The notes under the pieces: generated by a model | The model's database searches: none | Told to the model about the DNA's origin: nothing | The model's input: the letters and a program-made list of their open reading frames with translations, nothing else | Position numbers and translations under genes: made by a program | Shown: piece after piece, positions 1-5,758 of the stretch | Position numbering within the stretch: position 1 is the stretch's first letter | How the letters are laid out: the number at the start of each line of letters is the position of its first letter | Source: an uncultured Cryomorphaceae bacterium | GTDB lineage: Bacteria > Bacteroidota > Bacteroidia > Flavobacteriales > Schleiferiaceae | Direction: 5' to 3' | DNA: 5,758 bases | Assembly: GCA_913049755.1 (NCBI GenBank) | Contig: CAJWXO010000075.1 | Coordinates: 1 to 5,758 of the forward strand

Positions 1-71
1 CCATATTACCAGCCATAAACTATATTCAAAAAGATATGATGCATCTTATTGAAAGTCTGCGCTGGAAGTAA
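1..71 (+). CDS. C-terminal tail of an unidentified protein (5' truncated by window edge)
   Basis: The third forward frame is open from the window edge to a TAA at 69-71 and encodes 22 residues ending in MHLIESLRWK. The composition (amphipathic, ending in basic and aromatic residues) looks like a genuine globular C-terminus. The stop falls just 4 bases before the thiL stop on the other strand, which is the spacing expected of two real convergent genes. The other two forward frames close early (stops at 16-18 and about 50-52). The fragment is too short to name a family. I infer that it is real from position and composition only; a chance open frame of this length cannot be excluded. Confidence 0.5.
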   Translation, partial: ILPAINYIQKDMMHLIESLRWK

Positions 72-75
72 CTTT

Positions 76-1134
76 TTATGATTCTGAATCCGAACTCAAT
101 GGGTTCCATCCTTGTGCAGTTAAAGGAATTTTAGCCTCGGCTCGAGTCACTAAATTCATTCCATTAGTTGAGTCAGTCATGTACCCTATCACTGTTAAAT
201 TGGGGTTGGCTTTGATTTTTGGGAAATCTTCTTGAGAAATGGTCATCAAGAGTTCATAATCCTCACCTCCGTTTAAGGCAACTGTAGTACTGTCCATCTT
301 AAATTCTTCACTTGTTGAAATGACCTGAGGATCTAAAGGGATCTTGGTTTCATATAAATCACACCCTACTTCGCTTTGTTTACATAAATGGATCACTTCT
401 GACGACAAGCCATCACTGATATCAATCATTGAGGTTGGCAATACATCAAGATCTTTAAGGAGTTTTACAATATCTTTTCGAGCCTCAGGCTTTAATTGAC
501 GTTCGATGATATAAGTGTAGGCCTCTAAATCAGGCTGATTATTTGGATTCACTTTAAAAACTTGTTTTTCACGCTCCAAGACCTGAAGTCCTAAATAAGC
601 TCCGCCTAGGTCACCACTAACTACTAATAAGTCATTTGGTTGGGCGCCGTCTCGTTTTACTACAGATTCCAAATCTACTTCGCCAACAGCTGTGACAGAA
701 ATCATCAGCCCCGTTTTTGAAGAGGTCGTGTCACCCCCAACAACGTCAACGCCGTAAACTTCTGCGGCTTGACGAATCCCATCATAAAGAGCCTCTAGAG
801 ATTCCAGAGTAAAGCGATTGGAAACAGCTATAGAAACCGTCACTTGGGTTGCAGTTGCATTCATTGCGTATACATCGGATAGATTGACCATAATCGCCTT
901 ATACCCCAAATGTTTTAAGGGCATATAACTTAAGTCAAAATGAACACCCTCTACCAATAAATCCGTTGTTAATACAACCGATTTATTTTTAAAATCCAGC
1001 ACGGCAGCATCATCTCCAATCCCTTTTAATGTAGATGGGTTTTTATCAACAAACTGCTGGGTTAAATGATCTATTAATCCAAATTCTCCCAATGAACTTA
1101 GCGCTGTATGTTCTTGATTTTTATCTTCTATCAT
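76..1134 (-). CDS. thiL: Thiamine-monophosphate kinase ThiL
   Basis: ThiL phosphorylates thiamine monophosphate with ATP to give thiamine diphosphate, the last step of cofactor synthesis, in the cytoplasm. The protein has the AIR-synthase/PurM-like fold. Numbering from the preferred start (352 residues), the visible signatures are GIGDDAAV at 38-45 (ATP and Mg binding), TTDLLVEGVHF at 56-66, NLSDVYAMNA at 84-93, VVGGDTT at 131-137, DISDGL at 238-243 and GGEDYELL at 289-296. All expected family blocks are intact, so it should be active. The open frame extends 15 codons further upstream to an ATG at 1177-1179, but I chose the ATG at 1132-1134 because MIEDKNQ...LGEFGLIDHL is the usual N-terminus of Bacteroidetes ThiL. 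The extra 15 residues (rich in Cys, Tyr and Leu) look like untranslated leader. It is transcribed away from the lipoprotein operon and is probably unrelated to it in function. Confidence 0.96.
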   Translation of the reverse strand: MIEDKNQEHTALSSLGEFGLIDHLTQQFVDKNPSTLKGIGDDAAVLDFKNKSVVLTTDLLVEGVHFDLSYMPLKHLGYKAIMVNLSDVYAMNATATQVTVSIAVSNRFTLESLEALYDGIRQAAEVYGVDVVGGDTTSSKTGLMISVTAVGEVDLESVVKRDGAQPNDLLVVSGDLGGAYLGLQVLEREKQVFKVNPNNQPDLEAYTYIIERQLKPEARKDIVKLLKDLDVLPTSMIDISDGLSSEVIHLCKQSEVGCDLYETKIPLDPQVISTSEEFKMDSTTVALNGGEDYELLMTISQEDFPKIKANPNLTVIGYMTDSTNGMNLVTRAEAKIPLTAQGWNPLSSDSES

Positions 1135-1200
1135 ATTACAAAAATAAGACGCTTTTAGTAGATATCTTACACAATTCATAAGTAATTCAACTGATTTTAA

Positions 1201-1234
1201 TTTATATATAATTTTTTGATGTAAATTACGTTTT
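1201..1234 (+). promoter_or_regulatory. Candidate promoter for the four-lipoprotein operon
   Basis: TACGTTTT at 1227-1234 (followed by G) matches the Bacteroidetes -7 element TAnnTTTG at all but the last fixed base. A weak -33 candidate, TTTA at 1201-1204, lies 22 bases upstream. The start point would be near 1242, leaving a leader of about 16 bases. No Shine-Dalgarno sequence precedes the ATG at 1258, as is usual in this phylum. The box overlaps the candidate thiL -7 box on the other strand, so the two promoters would compete if both are real. A direct repeat TTTTGAT at 1214-1220 and 1231-1237 (17-base period) flanks the site and could be an operator or chance. Confidence 0.3.
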
Positions 1235-1253
1235 GATAATACCCTTAACCAAA
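1221..1253 (-). promoter_or_regulatory. Candidate Bacteroidetes-type promoter for thiL
   Basis: Read on the minus strand, TTTG at 1253-1250 is followed after 21 bases by TAATTTAC at 1228-1221. This matches the Bacteroidetes -33/-7 pattern (TTTG, then TAnnTTTG) at 4 of 4 and at 5 of 6 fixed positions. Transcription would start near 1214, giving a leader of roughly 80 bases before the preferred thiL ATG. A perfect -7 octamer, TATTTTTG, also lies at 1146-1139, but it has no well-spaced -33 partner and would give a leaderless message. AT-rich DNA yields such matches by chance, so this is only a candidate. Confidence 0.3.
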
Positions 1254-1257
1254 TACT

Positions 1258-2487
1258 ATGAAAACTGCTGTATTTCGCCTTTTAATTTCATTTATATGCT
1301 TGGTTATCAGTGTCTCGTGTAGTTCTGAACAACCCAACTCTACCGCGCCATGGCCCTGCGACAATGGAATGGCAGACATATACCCTTGCAACGGATATGA
1401 CCTTATGAGTCACATGACATTATCTGAGCTATCCGTTGGTAGCTCTGGAGCTGGTAATATTAATGGAAATGACTCTTGGGGCTGGACCGACCCAAGTACC
1501 AATAAAGAATATGCCTTAGTAGGGCTCTCATCTCATGCAGCCTTTGTAGACATAAGCAATCCTTCAATACCTTTGTTGGTTGGGGTACTTCCAACGGCTA
1601 CAGTGAATAGTTCTTGGAGAGACATAAAGGTCTATCAAAACCATGCCTTTATTGTGAGTGAAGCTGAGGACCACGGAATGCAAGTTTTTGACTTGACCCG
1701 TTTACGATCTGTTTCAAATATGCCAGAAACCTTTACTGCAGACACCCATTTTACAGACTTTGGCAAAGCTCATAACATAGTTATCAATGAAGCCTCTGTC
1801 TATGCCTATGTGGTAGGCACCACTAGAAGTGGTCTTTTTAATGGAGGCCCCCTTTTTATAAATATTCAAAACCCAACAGCGCCCGTATCTGAAGGGGGCT
1901 TTGGAGAGGGAGGGTATTCTCATGATGCACAAGTAATCAACTACACCGGACCGGACCGTGATTATACTGGAAAAGAAATATTGGTAGGAAGTAATGAAGA
2001 TGAAATTGTTATCGCTGATGTTAGCGACAAAGCTAATCCTGTAACCATATCAACGGTAGGCTATTCAAACATCAAATACACCCACCAAGGATGGTTTACA
2101 GAAGACTTGAAGCACTTTATTGTAGGAGACGAGCTCGATGAAAGAGATTTTGGAAACAATACCCGAACTTTAGTATTTGACTTTACGGACTTGGACAACC
2201 CTGTTTATGACTTTAATTATTTAGGCCCTACTCTAGCCATTGATCACAATGGATATCCAAATGGAGACAACTACTATTTGGCAAATTATACTGCGGGAGT
2301 TCGCATATTAGACTTATCTCAAATTGAAAACAACACTATCACTGAAATAGGGTTTTTTGATACCTTTCCAGACAACGACTTCACTGCTTTTGATGGGGTA
2401 TGGAATGTGTATCCGTTTTTCACAAGTGGAAACATTGTCATAAGCGATATCCAGCGTGGTTTGTTTGTCATCCGAAAAAGTGAATAA
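1258..2487 (+). CDS. Choice-of-anchor B family lipoprotein (LVIVD-type propeller)
   Basis: This 409-residue secreted lipoprotein has a hydrophobic signal and a lipobox ending at Cys21 (VISVSC). The mature part carries many hallmarks of the choice-of-anchor B family: an N-terminal CDNGMADIYPC segment with a likely Cys34-Cys44 disulfide, NDSWGW at 71-76, EYALVG at 84-89, FVDISNP at 96-102, WRDIKVY at 120-126, HGMQVFDL at 139-146, AHNIVIN at 171-177, SHDAQ at 221-225, THQGWFTED at 275-283, DELDE at 291-295 and a final GLFVIR. These recurring strands resemble LVIVD repeats and suggest a beta-propeller. Family members in this phylum often carry a type IX secretion C-terminal domain; here the protein ends right after the last blade and is anchored by lipid instead. 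It is first in the operon, 6 bases before the next gene. The biochemical function of the family is unknown. The start is the only ATG that gives a complete signal peptide. Confidence 0.88.
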   Translation: MKTAVFRLLISFICLVISVSCSSEQPNSTAPWPCDNGMADIYPCNGYDLMSHMTLSELSVGSSGAGNINGNDSWGWTDPSTNKEYALVGLSSHAAFVDISNPSIPLLVGVLPTATVNSSWRDIKVYQNHAFIVSEAEDHGMQVFDLTRLRSVSNMPETFTADTHFTDFGKAHNIVINEASVYAYVVGTTRSGLFNGGPLFINIQNPTAPVSEGGFGEGGYSHDAQVINYTGPDRDYTGKEILVGSNEDEIVIADVSDKANPVTISTVGYSNIKYTHQGWFTEDLKHFIVGDELDERDFGNNTRTLVFDFTDLDNPVYDFNYLGPTLAIDHNGYPNGDNYYLANYTAGVRILDLSQIENNTITEIGFFDTFPDNDFTAFDGVWNVYPFFTSGNIVISDIQRGLFVIRKSE

Positions 2488-2493
2488 TTTTTT

Positions 2494-3840
2494 ATGCATA
2501 AATCATCTTTACCTCATTTGTTTTGGTTGTTTTTTATAAGTTTCTTTTTGGTGAGTTGCTCTAAAGATATAGTCAATTCTCCCCCTCAAACACCTAAAAT
2601 AGAGGTTGATGATATAAAAACTCTAGGAGGCTCAAAAAATGAAAGTGCACAAGCCGTGATCAACACAATGGACGGAGGCTATGCTATTTTAGGTCACACC
2701 CAAAGTATAGACGGAGATGTCACAAACAAATTCAATGAATCTTATGATTATTGGATTCTAAAATATGACTCAACAAATCAAATACAATGGCAAAAAACAT
2801 ATGGAGGAAGCGCTGACGATCGTGGCACTGATATAACTCAAACTATTGACGGTGGCTATGCCGTTATTGGAAAAAGTAAAAGTAGCGATGGTGAGGTTTC
2901 AGAAAATGCAGGATATGATGATTTTTGGATGATTAAATTAGACGAAAATGGTTCAATTACATGGGACTATTCCTTTGGGTATGCAGGAAGTGACGTCCCC
3001 TACTCCATCATACAAACAAGTGATAATGGGTTCTTAGTATCGGGAGTATTGGATGTAACTGCATCTAACGGCCAAGGAAATAGAGCTTCAAGTACACAAC
3101 GTAGACATGCTGGAGGCGATTATTGGGTGATTAAATTAAATGCAAATGGCATTAAAGAATGGAGTAACTATTATGGCGGGGCCTTTACAGACACCGCTTA
3201 TGACGCCATTCAAACTGCAGATAACAGCTATATTGTGGTAGGGTCTTCTGACAGTGCAGACGTTGATATTTCAAACAACAAAGGCTCTTATGATTTTTGG
3301 GCCATTAAGATTTCTGAAACAGGAACGCTTATTTGGGAAAAATCATACGGAGGGGACCAAGTTGATGAAGCGCACGCTATTAGCAAAACAGCTGATGGTA
3401 ACTTTATAATTGTTGGAGATACCAGAAGTAACGATTTGGATATCTCTCAAAACAATGGTGCAGCAGATTTATGGGTTATAAAAATTAATCCTGAAGGGGA
3501 GTTAATATGGGAAAAAACCTTAGGAGGTAGTAATTTTGATGTGGGAAGAGCCATTTCAAAAACACAAGATAACGGGTTTTTAATTTCTGGAAGTTCGCGA
3601 AGTACCAACGGAAATCTAACCAACAATAAAGGTCAAAATGATGCTTGGGTCGTAAAAATCAACAACAGTGGTAACTTAGAATGGCAAAAAACCATTGGTG
3701 GCAGTGAAGTCGATTTTTTTTATGATGTGGTTGAACTCAACGACCAAACAATGATTGCTGTTGGAGATTCTAATAGCTCCAATGAAGATATTCTTGAAAA
3801 CAAAGGGTTTACAGACCTATTAATACTCAAATTACAATGA
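2494..3840 (+). CDS. Seven-repeat beta-propeller lipoprotein
   Basis: This 448-residue protein begins with a lipoprotein signal whose lipobox ends at Cys22 (FLVSC), followed by KD and a short linker. From residue 45 to the end it consists of seven repeats of about 58 residues. Each runs GG...D...I.QT.DGGY.V.G.S.S, then a spacer, then D.W.IKI...G...W.KTY. The repeats start at residues 45, 104, 162, 228, 286, 344 and 402. The third carries an 8-residue insertion and the last stops before the tryptophan strand. This is a domain type common in Bacteroidetes surface proteins and probably forms a seven-bladed propeller used for binding; no catalytic residues are recognisable. Six T bases separate it from the preceding stop, and its own TGA overlaps the next ATG, so it is co-expressed and probably translationally coupled with the MbnP-like gene. 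A specific ligand or partner cannot be named. Confidence 0.85.
   Translation: MHKSSLPHLFWLFFISFFLVSCSKDIVNSPPQTPKIEVDDIKTLGGSKNESAQAVINTMDGGYAILGHTQSIDGDVTNKFNESYDYWILKYDSTNQIQWQKTYGGSADDRGTDITQTIDGGYAVIGKSKSSDGEVSENAGYDDFWMIKLDENGSITWDYSFGYAGSDVPYSIIQTSDNGFLVSGVLDVTASNGQGNRASSTQRRHAGGDYWVIKLNANGIKEWSNYYGGAFTDTAYDAIQTADNSYIVVGSSDSADVDISNNKGSYDFWAIKISETGTLIWEKSYGGDQVDEAHAISKTADGNFIIVGDTRSNDLDISQNNGAADLWVIKINPEGELIWEKTLGGSNFDVGRAISKTQDNGFLISGSSRSTNGNLTNNKGQNDAWVVKINNSGNLEWQKTIGGSEVDFFYDVVELNDQTMIAVGDSNSSNEDILENKGFTDLLILKLQ
2626..3837 (+). repeat. Seven tandem coding repeats, about 174 bases each
   Basis: The coding repeats begin at 2626, 2803, 2977, 3175, 3349, 3523 and 3697. Repeats 2, 4, 5 and 6 are exactly 58 codons, the first is 59, the third is 66 and the last is 47 codons before the stop. 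The repeats are similar at the protein level (GG start, TxDGG, DxW.IK, G.W.KT) but well diverged in DNA, so this is an old duplication series rather than a recent or unstable array. Confidence 0.85.
3837..3840 (+). promoter_or_regulatory. ATGA stop-start overlap (translational coupling site)
   Basis: The TGA of the propeller gene (3838-3840) overlaps the ATG of the MbnP-like gene (3837-3839). With no Shine-Dalgarno sequence nearby, ribosomes finishing the propeller gene are the likely source of initiation on the next. This ties the levels of the two proteins together. Confidence 0.7.
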
Positions 3841-4607
3841 AACCACTCTATACGTTATTAATTTTTAGCTTAGTGATTTTATTTGGGTGCAACTCAGATT
3901 CAGATGATACTATTGAGTCCACTAACATAACAATGGTATTTTCTCATTACTGGAATGACACACCTATATCAAATTCCGAATTTAATTCACTTAATTACAC
4001 AAATGCTCACGGGGAACTTCTGAGTATTGAACGCTTGCGATACTTGATTTCAGATGTAGCGCTTACAAAGCCCGATGGCCAAACCATTTTGCTGGAAGGT
4101 TATAATCTAATAGATGTCACCAACCAAACAGGTTTGTCCTATACACCCGCAGATCAAATTACAACAGGCACCTACACTAATGTCTCTTTTGTTTTTGGAT
4201 TGGTTAATGAAAAAAATACGGATGGCACTTATACTGACCTTAATGTCTCGTCTTGGAATGTTCCAATGATGCTAGGTGGCGGCTACCACTACATGCAATT
4301 GGACGGAAAGTTTATAAATTCCAATAATGAAGCGCAAGGATATAATTTTCATGCGATCCGGGCGACTGACAATCCCGGTGCCAACCCCAGCTTTCCTCAG
4401 GACACTTTTTTTAGGGTTAATTTGGGAGCTATTACTGTTGGAACAAATGAAAAAATCAAGGTCGCAATGCACATTGAAGAATGGTTCAAAAATCCAAACA
4501 CATGGGATCTTAACCTATACAATCAAATGCTAATGCCTAATTCTACCGCTCAAATTTTGATGTATGAAAATGGACAAAATGTATTTACTTTAAAAGATAT
4601 TAACTAA
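3837..4607 (+). CDS. MbnP-family lipoprotein (putative copper-binding partner of the diheme enzyme)
   Basis: This 256-residue lipoprotein has a signal peptide with its lipobox ending at Cys18 (ILFGC), followed by the acidic stretch NSDSDD. The mature part follows the MbnP pattern: an N-terminal strand with FSHYW (His37, Trp39), ERLRYLISDVAL at 65-76, GGGYHYMQLDGKF at 147-159, FHAIRA at 171-176, then HIEEWFKNP at 212-220 and a C-terminal NGQNVFTL. In methanotrophs, MbnP binds copper through a site that includes kynurenine made from a tryptophan by MbnH. Candidate residues here are Trp39, Trp140, Trp216 and Trp223, with His37, His151, His172 and His212. Trp140 lies just before the glycine-rich GGGYH turn, roughly where the tryptophan-rich stretch of methanotroph MbnP lies; the exact alignment is uncertain. 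The diheme enzyme gene starts 3 bases after its stop, which strongly supports a substrate-enzyme pair. Copper binding and modification are inferred. Confidence 0.82.
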   Translation: MKPLYTLLIFSLVILFGCNSDSDDTIESTNITMVFSHYWNDTPISNSEFNSLNYTNAHGELLSIERLRYLISDVALTKPDGQTILLEGYNLIDVTNQTGLSYTPADQITTGTYTNVSFVFGLVNEKNTDGTYTDLNVSSWNVPMMLGGGYHYMQLDGKFINSNNEAQGYNFHAIRATDNPGANPSFPQDTFFRVNLGAITVGTNEKIKVAMHIEEWFKNPNTWDLNLYNQMLMPNSTAQILMYENGQNVFTLKDIN

Positions 4608-4610
4608 AAA

Positions 4611-5687
4611 ATGACTCCTAAAACATCTTATTTTTTTATACTTATGTTTGCTTTGTGTCTCATATCCTGCAACAATGATTCTATGGAACCTTATGTCAAT
4701 ACCCCCGCCCCAAGTCCGTTGCAAATTCCTCAATTGTTTAAAGACCTCATCCTAGACCCTGTCATTCCTTTGGATAACCCGCAAACACAAGAGGGAGTTG
4801 CCCTTGGGAAAAAATTATTTTTTGACCCTATTCTCTCTGCTAACAATACACAAGCATGTGCTAGTTGTCACAATCCAGCCAAAGCATTTACCGACATTAG
4901 GCAATTTAGTGAAGGGATAGACGGTATTTCAGGCGACAGAAATTCGATGCCCTTATTCAATTTGGCCTGGAATTATGATGATCGTTTTTTTTGGGATGGC
5001 CGGGAATCAGGCCTTGAAAATCAGGCATTTGAACCCATCACAAACCCTATAGAGATGCATACAACTTGGCCTGAAGTCGCTGAAAAACTTAAACAGCATC
5101 CCGATTATCCAGAACTGTTTCGTGTCGCGTTTGGCAGCACACCCATAGATTCCGTTTTAGTTTCAAAAGCGATCGCCCAGTTTGAAAGAACTCTTATTTC
5201 TTCAAATTCAAAATTTGACAACTATTTAAGCGGAAACACCGAATTAACCCCGCAAGAAAGTGAAGGGTTTAATGTTTTTATGGACGAGGCAAAAGGCGAC
5301 TGTTTTCATTGTCATGGCAGTAATAATAATCCGTTGTGGACAGATAATAAATTTCATAACAACGGATTGGATTCGGTACTTACAGACCTTGGTCTTGGAA
5401 GTGTTAGTGGAGATCCATCAGATGACGGAAAATTCAAATCCCCTTCTTTAAGGAATCTGAGTTTTACGGCACCTTATATGCATGATGGACGGTTTTCAAC
5501 TTTAGAAGAGGTCATTAACCACTACAGTGAAGGCTTAAAAGACTCGCCAACTATTGACCCTTTAATGAAAAAAGTAAATCAAGGCGGAGTTCAACTCAGT
5601 TCTCAAGAAAAAGCGAGCCTCAAGGCCTTTCTTTTAAGCTTAAATGATCCTTCGTTTGTAAGCAACCCAAATTTTTCAAATCCATAG
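4611..5687 (+). CDS. Diheme cytochrome c peroxidase / MauG / MbnH-like lipoprotein
   Basis: This 358-residue lipoprotein has its lipobox ending at Cys20 (CLISC). Two c-type heme motifs are present, CASCH at 83-87 and CFHCH at 231-235, as in bacterial diheme peroxidases. RNSMPLFN at 110-117, FWDGR at 127-131 (Trp128, the expected inter-heme tryptophan), NPIEM at 145-149 (Glu148, the expected active-site acid, 20 residues after Trp128 as in MauG and classical CcpA) and PSLRN...TAPYMHDG at 278-293 complete the family pattern. The residue that ligates the second heme appears to be Tyr305 (NHY), 19 residues after Thr286, the same spacing as Thr275 to Tyr294 in MauG; classical peroxidases have Met here. 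This favours a MauG/MbnH-type oxidase using a bis-Fe(IV) state over a simple peroxide scavenger. It is last in the operon and lies directly after its likely substrate. It needs the cytochrome c maturation system, encoded elsewhere. An ordinary peroxidase role remains possible. Confidence 0.9.
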   Translation: MTPKTSYFFILMFALCLISCNNDSMEPYVNTPAPSPLQIPQLFKDLILDPVIPLDNPQTQEGVALGKKLFFDPILSANNTQACASCHNPAKAFTDIRQFSEGIDGISGDRNSMPLFNLAWNYDDRFFWDGRESGLENQAFEPITNPIEMHTTWPEVAEKLKQHPDYPELFRVAFGSTPIDSVLVSKAIAQFERTLISSNSKFDNYLSGNTELTPQESEGFNVFMDEAKGDCFHCHGSNNNPLWTDNKFHNNGLDSVLTDLGLGSVSGDPSDDGKFKSPSLRNLSFTAPYMHDGRFSTLEEVINHYSEGLKDSPTIDPLMKKVNQGGVQLSSQEKASLKAFLLSLNDPSFVSNPNFSNP

Positions 5688-5758
5688 GTAAAAGCTATCT
5701 TCCCATATATTAATATAATGTTAGGATTTATGGAAATCCCCACCTTATGTTGTATATT
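5688..5758. other. 3' flanking DNA with a palindrome and a small hairpin
   Basis: After the operon's last stop there is a perfect 12-base AT palindrome, TATATTAATATA (5706-5717), and a hairpin with GGATTT (5724-5729) pairing to AAATCC (5734-5739) around a 4-base loop. No T-run follows the hairpin, so it is not a convincing intrinsic terminator on the plus strand. Several short open frames run off the window edge on both strands, none with recognisable sequence. Confidence 0.3.

Noticed and set aside
1135..1179. 15-codon N-terminal extension of ThiL from the upstream ATG at 1177-1179
   Set aside because: The family N-terminus begins at MIEDKNQ, and the extension (rich in Cys, Tyr and Leu) has no family resemblance. 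It more likely lies in the leader or promoter region.
1714..1932. Minus-strand open frame within the first lipoprotein gene
   Set aside because: It is a shadow of a strongly family-like coding sequence, with no resemblance to any protein family and no plausible start context.
3714..4992. Runs of seven to eight T (3714-3721, 4406-4412, 4631-4637, 4985-4992) as phase-variation tracts
   Set aside because: They encode conserved or ordinary residues in AT-rich genes (for example the Phe-Phe before Trp128), are short for slippage switches, and all four frames are intact.
5724..5739. Hairpin as an intrinsic terminator of the operon
   Set aside because: The stem is only 6 base pairs with two G-C pairs, and no T-run follows it on the plus strand.
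5688..5758. Open frame continuing in phase after the TAG of the diheme gene, with ATGs at 5718 and 5730
   Set aside because: The protein already ends where relatives of this family usually end (NPNFSNP), and 23 stop-free codons can occur by chance. There is no evidence for readthrough or for a downstream gene start.
5603..5758. Minus-strand open frame of 52 codons running off the right edge
   Set aside because: More than half of it lies antisense to the conserved C-terminus of the diheme enzyme. It has no recognisable sequence, and its upstream part is not in the window. It could be the tail of a convergent gene but cannot be supported.

Overview
The window looks like chromosomal DNA of a marine-type Bacteroidetes, most likely a member of the Flavobacteriaceae. 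The reasons are an AT-rich composition, translation starts without Shine-Dalgarno sequences, promoter-like TTTG / TAnnTTTG elements, several lipoproteins with an acidic residue soon after the lipid-bearing cysteine, and protein families typical of that phylum. No RNA genes, mobile elements or CRISPR arrays are visible.

Layout. Bases 1-71 hold the last 22 codons of an unidentified plus-strand gene. It meets thiL (thiamine-monophosphate kinase, minus strand, 76-1134) tail to tail with a 4-base gap. A divergent control region of about 120 bases (1135-1257) follows. After it, four plus-strand genes lie packed together (1258-5687; junctions of 6 bases, a 4-base ATGA overlap, and 3 bases), so they very probably form one operon. 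All four encode secreted lipoproteins: a choice-of-anchor B / LVIVD-type protein, a seven-repeat beta-propeller, an MbnP-family protein, and a diheme MauG/MbnH-like cytochrome c peroxidase homologue. The last 71 bases hold no gene that can be supported.

How they may work together. In methanotroph methanobactin loci, the diheme enzyme MbnH oxidises a tryptophan of its partner MbnP to kynurenine, which creates a copper site. Here an MbnP-like and an MbnH-like lipoprotein are adjacent, without any methanobactin gene in view. They follow two propeller-like lipoproteins, one of which carries a regularly spaced histidine series. The most interesting reading is an outer-membrane or cell-surface protein-modification or copper-handling module made of four lipoproteins. 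The gene order, heme motifs, lipoboxes and repeats are seen directly. The tryptophan-oxidation and copper roles are inferred from the families.
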